The notes under the pieces were generated by a model that saw only the letters and a program-made list of their open reading frames with translations, did not search any database and was not told the origin of the DNA. Position numbers and translations under genes: made by a program. A DNA stretch of 9,505 bases from Streptosporangiaceae bacterium (GTDB lineage: Bacteria > Actinomycetota > Actinomycetes > Streptosporangiales > Streptosporangiaceae), in assembly GCA_030040475.1 (NCBI GenBank), contig JASHTQ010000301.1, forward strand, positions 1 through 9,505, written 5' to 3'. The number at the start of each line of letters is the position of its first letter. Positions within the stretch are counted from its first letter, which is position 1. Positions 1-4,699 of the stretch are shown piece by piece.

Positions 1-1
1 C

Positions 2-952
2 GTCCCGCCACCACGCCCACGGCGGCGCAAGCCGCTGGACGCCGGGCCGTTCGCCCCGGAGATCGGCTCGTTCCGGCTGCACCTGGCCGCCGAGGGCAAG
101 GCCGCCAAGACGGTGCGGACCTACACCGAGGCGGCGGCCTGGTTCGCCGCCGCCCACCTGATCCCCCGTGCCGGCTGCACCGGGTGGGAGCAGGTCAGCG
201 GCCACGACGTGCAGCGGTGGCTAGTGCACCTGCTGACCCGGTACAGCGACGCGTACGCCAGCAACCAGTTCCGTGCCCTGCAGCAGTTCTTCCGCTGGCT
301 GGCGGAGGAAGAGCAGCTCCCGGACCCGATGGCACGGCTGCGCGCGCCGAAGGTGAGCGAGAAGCTGGTGCCGGTGTTCACCAGCGAAGAACTATCGGCC
401 CTGGAGAAGGCCTGCCAGGGCCGCGGCTTCGCGCAGCGGCGCGACGCCGCGATCATCGCGGTGCTCACGGCGACCGGGATCCGGGCGGGGGAGCTGGCCG
501 GGATCCGCTATGACGGGTGCGACCTGCGGCGTAGCGACGTGGATTTTTGGCGGCGGGAGATCACGGTGCACGGTAAGGGCGGCCGGCCGCGGGTGGTCCG
601 GATCGGTCACGAGGCGGCCCGGGCGCTGGACCGGTACCTCCGGGTCCGGTCCAAGCATGGGCAGGCGTGGCGGGCGGAGCTGTGGCTGGGGGTGAATAAC
701 CGGGGGCCGATGACCGCGAACGGGATCTACCAGATGATCGCCCGGCGCGGCCGGCAGGCTGGGGTGGATGCGTGGACGCACCGGTTCCGGCACCATTTCA
801 GCCATACCTGGCTGGACCGCGGCGGGCCGGAGGGGGACTTGATGGAGCTGAACGGCTGGTCCTCCCCGCAGATGCTGCGGCGTTACGGTGCCAGCGCCCG
901 CAGCGCTCGCGCTCGCCGCTCCTACGATCGCGTCATGAAAAACAACCCGTGA
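2..952 (+). CDS. Tyrosine recombinase / site-specific integrase, 5'-partial
   Basis: Site-specific recombinase that would cut and rejoin DNA through a tyrosine-3'-phosphate intermediate, probably to integrate or excise a mobile element. The frame is open from base 2. The first in-frame GTG (113) falls inside the SAM-like core-binding domain, whose first helix is encoded upstream (about 50-112), so the true start lies left of the window. Numbering from the codon at 113, the catalytic set is complete: Arg124 (TGIRAGELAG), beta-hairpin Lys155 (HGKGGRPR), His223-x-x-Arg226 (HRFR), Trp249 (NGWSS, replacing the second His) and nucleophile Tyr258 (RRYG), nine residues after Trp249. The spacing and the end about 20 residues after Tyr are normal for the family. 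It sits 163 bases before an AbiE-like pair in the same orientation, which suggests a genomic island or integrative element. No att site was identified. Confidence 0.93.
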   Translation, partial: VPPPRPRRRKPLDAGPFAPEIGSFRLHLAAEGKAAKTVRTYTEAAAWFAAAHLIPRAGCTGWEQVSGHDVQRWLVHLLTRYSDAYASNQFRALQQFFRWLAEEEQLPDPMARLRAPKVSEKLVPVFTSEELSALEKACQGRGFAQRRDAAIIAVLTATGIRAGELAGIRYDGCDLRRSDVDFWRREITVHGKGGRPRVVRIGHEAARALDRYLRVRSKHGQAWRAELWLGVNNRGPMTANGIYQMIARRGRQAGVDAWTHRFRHHFSHTWLDRGGPEGDLMELNGWSSPQMLRRYGASARSARARRSYDRVMKNNP

Positions 953-1050
953 CGGGTCCCTACCCTGGGTCATCGCGCTCAGCCGCTGCAGGTCCGATAT
1001 CCGCCTAGCCTGACGTCTGGATGCTTTGCAGTGAGGAGTCAGGAAGCCCT

Positions 1051-1105
1051 TAAACAGCAATTTCCGTGAGCTTGCCAGCGATGTCAAGGTCTCCTTTGCT
1101 GTTTA
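1051..1105. promoter_or_regulatory. 10-bp inverted repeat, candidate operator of the AbiE-like operon
   Basis: TAAACAGCAA at 1051-1060 and its exact reverse complement TTGCTGTTTA at 1096-1105 are separated by 35 bases. The right arm ends on the first base of the AGGAG ribosome binding site (1105-1109) of the AbiEi-like gene. Characterised AbiEi antitoxins repress their own operon by binding inverted repeats in the promoter, so an operator is a reasonable inference. An mRNA hairpin that hides the Shine-Dalgarno sequence is an alternative. The arms are AT-rich against a very GC-rich background, which makes chance less likely. A weak promoter (TTGCAG 1026-1031, TTAAAC 1050-1055) could overlap the left arm. 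Confidence 0.5.
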
Positions 1106-1115
1106 GGAGCGCTGA

Positions 1116-2174
1116 GTGCCGTACTCTCAAATCGTGGCTGCTGAACTGCGTCTCGACCTGCCCTGGGTGCCGCAGTCCCCGCAGCAGGTAGGCGAGCTGT
1201 CGGTGCAGCGCGGCCGTCGGAACGTGCTTTTCTATGACGATGGGATCACGCTGGAGGTATTTCTGCTCGATCCTGCGGTGTATCGGTCCGCCGAGATGCT
1301 GGTGCGGGATGCCGGCGAGCAGGCCCGGCCGGGTCGTGTCGTCCTCATCGCCGGCGCGGTTCCGGTAAGCTGGCGGGTTCAGCTACGCGAGGCGAACCTT
1401 AGCTTCATCGACGTATCGGGAATCGCCGACATCAGCTGGCCGCGGCTTCGGGTCGCCACCAGGCACTTCGCCCAGCCCGTGAGCCGTCAGCGTTCCCCCG
1501 TCCCGCTGCAGAAGGGCCACGCACTTGTCGTGCAGGAACTCCTGATCGCGACGGCGAGCGCCGGAGAGCTCCCGCTGGCTGACCTGGCCGAGGGCGCCGG
1601 GGTGAGCCTGTCGACTGCGTCTCGCGCGATCACGCAGCTCGCCGAGCACGGGCTGGTCGTCAAGAAGCGATCCGGCAGCCATGTGGTAGTCGCGGTGGCT
1701 GACCGCGTGGAGGTCGCCGAGCGACTGGCCGCCCAGACGGCCTGGCCGGGCGGCCAGCGTATCGGCGGGTACCTCTGGGGCCGGAATGCGTGGGATGTCG
1801 CTGCCAGGCTGTCTGCGAACGCGGGCGAGGCGGGCATCGCCCTGGCGGTCACCGGCCGTGCAGGCGCGGCTTTTCTCGGCGTGCTGGGCACATCGTCGTC
1901 CTCTGAGGTTCGCAGCTGGGTGGACGCTGGCGAACGGCCGCTGGCGGAGATCGCGGGCATCCTTGGCCTTGACCCGGTGCCAGAAGAGGCCGCCAACGTC
2001 ATCCTGTCCTCTGACCCATGGCGGGTGGGAGTCCACCGCCGCGGCAGCGTCAGCTTCGAAGACTGGACCGCCGTCGTTGCTCATCCGGTTCGGGTATGGT
2101 GCGACCTGCATGGCGAGAAGCGCGGCGCCGAGTTCGCAGCCCAGCTTTGGGGAGTTCTCACCCATGCCAGATAA
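1116..2174 (+). CDS. AbiEi-like winged-helix antitoxin / transcriptional regulator
   Basis: A 352-aa protein resembling type IV toxin-antitoxin AbiEi antitoxins, which repress their own operon and counter the AbiEii nucleotidyltransferase. The GTG start is set by AGGAG at 1105-1109 with 6-base spacing. Residues about 75-106 form an alpha/beta segment ending in REANLSFIDVSGIADI, close to the 'yiDlaGNa' signature of the larger AbiEi-like proteins, but with Ile103 where Asn is usual. Residues about 138-195 are a winged helix: ADLAEGAGVSLSTASRAITQL is the helix-turn-helix, followed by a wing (VVKKRSGSHVVV). The C-terminus (PVRVWCDLHGEKRGAEFAAQL, about 324-344) matches the 'DL...RG.E.A..L' tail of the family. 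It is longer than compact AbiEi antitoxins because of the N-terminal region. Its stop overlaps the next gene by 11 bases, so the two are probably translated together. Antitoxin function is inferred from this pairing and the motifs. Confidence 0.75.
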   Translation: MPYSQIVAAELRLDLPWVPQSPQQVGELSVQRGRRNVLFYDDGITLEVFLLDPAVYRSAEMLVRDAGEQARPGRVVLIAGAVPVSWRVQLREANLSFIDVSGIADISWPRLRVATRHFAQPVSRQRSPVPLQKGHALVVQELLIATASAGELPLADLAEGAGVSLSTASRAITQLAEHGLVVKKRSGSHVVVAVADRVEVAERLAAQTAWPGGQRIGGYLWGRNAWDVAARLSANAGEAGIALAVTGRAGAAFLGVLGTSSSSEVRSWVDAGERPLAEIAGILGLDPVPEEAANVILSSDPWRVGVHRRGSVSFEDWTAVVAHPVRVWCDLHGEKRGAEFAAQLWGVLTHAR

Positions 2175-3075
2175 CCGGGTCCGGGCAAGCGACTATGACG
2201 ACCCGATGAGCAGCCGGCTGCTCGGAATCGCGGCCGACGTCCTGAGATCGTTCGGAAGCGCGTTCGGCGGTCGGCATCTCGACGTCGTCGGCGGTGCGGT
2301 GCCCGCATTGCTCGTCCCGGAAGTTCCGCCAGGTATCGCGCCGCATGTCGGGACCGCGGACCTGGACCTGCACCTGTCCTTGCACCTGCTCGACGGTGAG
2401 ACCGCCGACTACTACCAGGCCATCATCGACGGGTTGCGATCCCTGGGCCTGCGCCCCGATGCCCAAGACGGGCAAGCCATCAGGTGGCGCTGGGTCGGCC
2501 GCTACCGTGACTCGCAGGTCCAGGTCGAACTGCTCTGCCCGGTGCGGACCAGGGCCGGCCGGCCAGAGAAGCCCGCGGCGGCGACTCCGGCGGAGGCCAA
2601 CATCGGGCCCAGCGGCGAGATCACCGCCCTGGCAGTGGGGTTCGGGCACCTGGTCCCTGGGGACACCATCACGGTCCAGCGCCGTGTCGAAACCCGCCGC
2701 GGGATGCTCACCTATGAATTCCCGGTCGCAGGCATAGCCTCGTGGCTGTGCCTCAAGACCGACGCGATCATGAGGCGCGACAAGCCCAAGGATGCCTACG
2801 ACGTCGTATGGCTTACCGATGCGCTCGGACCAGACCAGGCCGCGGACAAGATCGCAGCCAGCCCTCTCCTGGCCGGCCTGTCCGCCGCGGAGGTAATCAC
2901 GCAGCTCGGTCGTCTCGTCGATGACCAGTTCCGGGACATAGATGCAGCCGGCCCTGCCATGTACGCCGACTTCCTGGAAGCACAGCCCCGAGACAGGGAA
3001 CTCCGACACGCGGTCGGCTCCATCGCCGCCCTCGGCCAGGCGCTACGAAAGCGGGGCATCAGCCCGGCAGCCTGA
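2164..3075 (+). CDS. AbiEii-like nucleotidyltransferase (probable type IV toxin)
   Basis: A 303-aa nucleotidyltransferase-fold protein. The known family member AbiEii binds GTP, and its relatives modify tRNA or otherwise stop growth; the target here is unknown. The ATG at 2164 is chosen because GGGGAG (2149-2154) lies 9 bases upstream and the gene overlaps the antitoxin stop by 11 bases. The frame is open back to 1786, but that stretch is out of frame with the antitoxin gene. Motifs: VVGGAVPALL (Gly43-Gly44), then TADLDLHL with metal-binding Asp66 and Asp68, a possible third acidic residue Glu122 in VQVELL, and the helical signature LKTDAIMRRDKPKDAYDVVWL (about 197-217), in which Lys198, Arg204/205, Lys209-Asp210 and Asp213 match the K..R..KDxxD pattern of AbiEii. 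No inactivating change is visible. Toxicity is inferred from the family and gene order. Confidence 0.8.
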   Translation: MPDNRVRASDYDDPMSSRLLGIAADVLRSFGSAFGGRHLDVVGGAVPALLVPEVPPGIAPHVGTADLDLHLSLHLLDGETADYYQAIIDGLRSLGLRPDAQDGQAIRWRWVGRYRDSQVQVELLCPVRTRAGRPEKPAAATPAEANIGPSGEITALAVGFGHLVPGDTITVQRRVETRRGMLTYEFPVAGIASWLCLKTDAIMRRDKPKDAYDVVWLTDALGPDQAADKIAASPLLAGLSAAEVITQLGRLVDDQFRDIDAAGPAMYADFLEAQPRDRELRHAVGSIAALGQALRKRGISPAA

Positions 3076-3208
3076 CCTGGGAACCCAAAAGGCGAGCCCG
3101 CTCGCTGCCACGCATTCGACGGTTCGTCACCCTCTGAAGCGGAGTAACAAGCACCTGCGCGCAAGTAGCCGCCTTCGTTATGCATCGTTATCGGTTTCGC
3201 GACTTTCC

Positions 3209-3226
3209 TCTGCTCGAGTAAGCAGA
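3209..3226 (-). terminator. Weak hairpin after the 162-aa minus-strand gene
   Basis: TCTGCT (3209-3214) pairs with AGCAGA (3221-3226) across a 6-base loop, starting 8 bases after the minus-strand stop at 3234. It lies between two convergent genes. No T-run follows, so a terminator role is only possible. The 158-base gap also holds three copies of CGTTAT (3176, 3186, 3232) and a short GCGAG/CTCGC stem (3092-3105). Confidence 0.25.
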
Positions 3227-3233
3227 CTGGTCG

Positions 3234-3722
3234 TTATGGCGTCCGACGGCCGGGGCGCTCGGCCAGGTCCTGGCATGCCTGAGATACCGGCACGCCTGCC
3301 CGGCTGGCGGCGGCGCGGATGTAGGCGACCGCCGCGAACAGGGCGTACTGCCAGAAGTCGTCGGTCTGCCACCAGGCCACCTCTTCCAGCAGGTCCGGTT
3401 CGGTCCCGCCGTGGAGGGCCGCTGCGGCCAGCACTGCGTACTGGAGCTTCTTGTTCTCCCGCCCGCGGAAGATGCACTCGGGCAGGAACCGCTCGCGCAG
3501 TCCTTCTAGGGGCAGCGGGCCGGCCCGCCCGGCTCCGCACCACGCCAGCGCGTCTGCGGCGACGTGGAGGAACACCTCGCCGGGGAAGGTGTTGTTTCGC
3601 GGGTGCAGGGGCGCAAGCTCGTTCACCAGTTCGAAGATGTCAGCGTCGCGGGCGAGCCCGTCGAGCAGGATACGGCGGGCGGCCGCGGAGTCCTCGGGAG
3701 TGGGCTGCTTCCTGGCAGGCAT
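3234..3722 (-). CDS. Conserved actinobacterial protein of unknown function (162 aa)
   Basis: I do not recognise a function. The protein is soluble-looking and mainly helical, with no signal peptide or clear membrane segment. It starts MPARKQPTPED and has a distinctive Trp-rich centre: HGGTEPDLLEEVAWWQTDD (about 104-122) followed by FWQYALFAAVAYIRAAASRAG. An earlier stretch, PLPLEGLRERFLPECIFRGR (about 69-88), is also unusual enough to mark a family. From memory, similar sequences occur as hypothetical proteins in Actinobacteria, but I could not search. The ATG at 3722 has no obvious Shine-Dalgarno sequence, and no better start is visible. It is convergent with the AbiEii-like gene (158-base gap) and divergent from the damaged toxin-antitoxin pair. 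Codon use looks native, so it appears intact. Confidence 0.8.
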   Translation of the reverse strand: MPARKQPTPEDSAAARRILLDGLARDADIFELVNELAPLHPRNNTFPGEVFLHVAADALAWCGAGRAGPLPLEGLRERFLPECIFRGRENKKLQYAVLAAAALHGGTEPDLLEEVAWWQTDDFWQYALFAAVAYIRAAASRAGVPVSQACQDLAERPGRRTP

Positions 3723-3825
3723 ACACCGACGGTAGGGCAGAACCGCCGGCCGCGCGTGGCCTTGTCGGCGGGCGCCGGGTGGTTTCGTATTTCAATTCCT
3801 GGGTGGAGGTTCTCCGCTCGGCGCT

Positions 3826-4045
3826 GGTATCCCGGGCGAGGACATCCTCCACGCCGTCCACCATGCGGTCACTGTCGAGGAAGTGGGTGAGGACCCGGTG
3901 CGCTGGCTGGCGCTCGGCCCGGGCCGGAAACCTGCTGGAACTGGTGGTGATAGACCGCCCGGACGGCCTGGCGGTCATCCACGCCATGCCGATGCGAACC
4001 CAATACCGGCGGCTTCTCCCGAAGGGCGGGCGAGAACAGACATGA
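3826..4045 (+). pseudogene. Frameshifted small toxin-like gene upstream of the RHH antitoxin
   Basis: Two adjacent frames together give one protein segment. The frame starting at 3826 reads GIPGEDILHAVHHAVTVEE..EDPVRWLALGP, then near 3919-3923 the signal moves to the next frame, AGNLLELVVIDRPDGLAVIHAMPMR, ending at the TGA at 4043-4045. From memory, small actinobacterial proteins encoded just before RHH antitoxins read 'LGPDRAGNLLEL..IHAMPMR'. The expected 'GPDRAGN' is here GP then AGN, as if about 5 bases were lost within a CCGG repeat. There is also no ATG, GTG or TTG in the upstream frame between the TAG at 3733 and GTG 3883, so the 5' end is missing or shifted too. The stop overlaps the antitoxin start as ATGA. 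Toxin identity is inferred from position and motif; the mode of action is unknown. Confidence 0.6.
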
Positions 4046-4317
4046 CCAACCACGGACACCACACGGACGGGACGCCGGTCACCGACGCCGACGTCGAGGC
4101 GATGGCCGCTGAGGCCGAGCGCGGATACGACGTGGACACACTCCTGCGCCGTCGGCTAGGCGGGCGGCCTCCCCTGGGATCAGCGGCGGCCAGTGTCGAG
4201 TCCGTGAGGCTGGACCCGGAGCTCAAGCGTGCGCTGCTGATCCGGGCGGGCGAGGAGCACGTCAGCGTCTCGGAGCTGATCCGGCGGGCCATCGGGGAGT
4301 ACCTGCGGGCCAGCTGA
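4042..4317 (+). CDS. Ribbon-helix-helix (CopG-type) antitoxin-like protein
   Basis: A 91-aa DNA-binding protein. The C-terminal half (about 51-90) is a ribbon-helix-helix domain: strand SVESVRLDPE, helix LKRALLIRAGEEH, turn and second helix VSVSELIRRAIGEYLRA. It should bind DNA as a dimer and repress its own operon. The N-terminal half carries an acidic helix (DADVEAMAAEAERGYDVDTL), suited to wrapping a toxin, and a basic GRPPLG stretch (41-46) that looks like an AT-hook core. The ATG at 4042 overlaps the upstream gene's stop (ATGA), the usual coupling in toxin-antitoxin operons. The same frame is open back to a GTG at 3883, but that stretch belongs to the toxin remnant. The partner appears broken, so this may now be an orphan antitoxin. 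Confidence 0.8.
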   Translation: MTNHGHHTDGTPVTDADVEAMAAEAERGYDVDTLLRRRLGGRPPLGSAAASVESVRLDPELKRALLIRAGEEHVSVSELIRRAIGEYLRAS

Positions 4318-4361
4318 CCAGCTCCCGCTCGCGGCAGAACTAGCCGGCTACAGGGCGCGGC

Positions 4362-4380
4362 CCCGGCAGTCGACGCCGGG
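4362..4380. terminator. GC hairpin downstream of the RHH gene
   Basis: CCCGGC (4362-4367) and GCCGGG (4375-4380) pair across a 7-base loop, 45 bases after the antitoxin stop. No T-tract follows. Actinobacterial terminators often lack one, so a terminator is possible but unproven. The loop and stem also contain the left copy of the 14-bp direct repeat. Confidence 0.3.
4364..4377 (+). repeat. 14-bp direct repeat, left copy
   Basis: CGGCAGTCGACGCC, identical to 7397-7410. The flanking bases differ on both sides. The copies lie on either side of the cyclase-NB-ARC gene. Chance occurrence in GC-rich DNA is possible. Confidence 0.6.
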
Positions 4381-4465
4381 CGCAGCTCAGCGACAGGCAC
4401 GCCGTCACGCTGCGTCGCTACCTCCTCAGCTGCGTTACGAGCGCCGAGCCGCCGTTAGGCGCGGG

Positions 4466-4493
4466 TTGCCGACTCGATGTCCATGGCTATGGT
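4466..4493 (+). promoter_or_regulatory. Possible sigma-70-type promoter before the cyclase gene
   Basis: TTGCCG (4466-4471), a 16-base spacer and TATGGT (4488-4493) resemble a vegetative promoter in the 382-base gap between the RHH gene and the GTG at 4700. A second candidate is GATAAT at 4688-4693, placed so that transcription could begin at the GTG itself and give a leaderless message, but no matching -35 is visible. The rest of the gap (4318-4699) shows only the GC hairpin, a TAGCCGGCTA palindrome (4341-4350) and no convincing gene. Confidence 0.25.
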
Positions 4494-4699
4494 GCTGTGA
4501 CCGAAAAATCGTTCTGTCGGGCTCAGGCGTGGCGTGGACGGCCGGCGGCCGGGAGCAGTAAGAAGGCATGGTGCTTGCTGGTCGTTACCTTCCCGGTCAT
4601 TTCGCGGACGTGGTGCCAGGGGCTCGCGGCTGGTGCGCCGGATGGGCCGTTGTGCCGTGGAGGATGCCTGGGTGCCCGTTACCGGGCGATAATCGTCAG

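Noticed and set aside
1786..2163. In-frame 126-codon extension of the nucleotidyltransferase
   Set aside because: It overlaps the antitoxin-like gene in another frame and has no family-like sequence; ATG 2164 has a strong ribosome binding site.
3176..3237. Three copies of CGTTAT as a possible binding-site array
   Set aside because: Spacing is irregular (10 and 46 bases) and the motif is short; chance is likely.
2942..4045. 367-codon plus-strand open frame
   Set aside because: It crosses the end of the nucleotidyltransferase, the intergenic gap and the antisense of the 162-aa gene, with Arg-rich nonsense; only its last ~40 codons are real, as the toxin remnant.
3640..4062. 140-codon minus-strand open frame
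   Set aside because: It is antisense to the toxin remnant and overlaps the 5' part of the 162-aa gene in another frame; no motif.
4568..4699. In-frame 44-codon extension of the cyclase-NB-ARC protein
   Set aside because: Third-position GC is clearly lower than in the gene body, the sequence is not cyclase-like, and ATG 4568 and ATG 4664 have poorly spaced ribosome binding sites.
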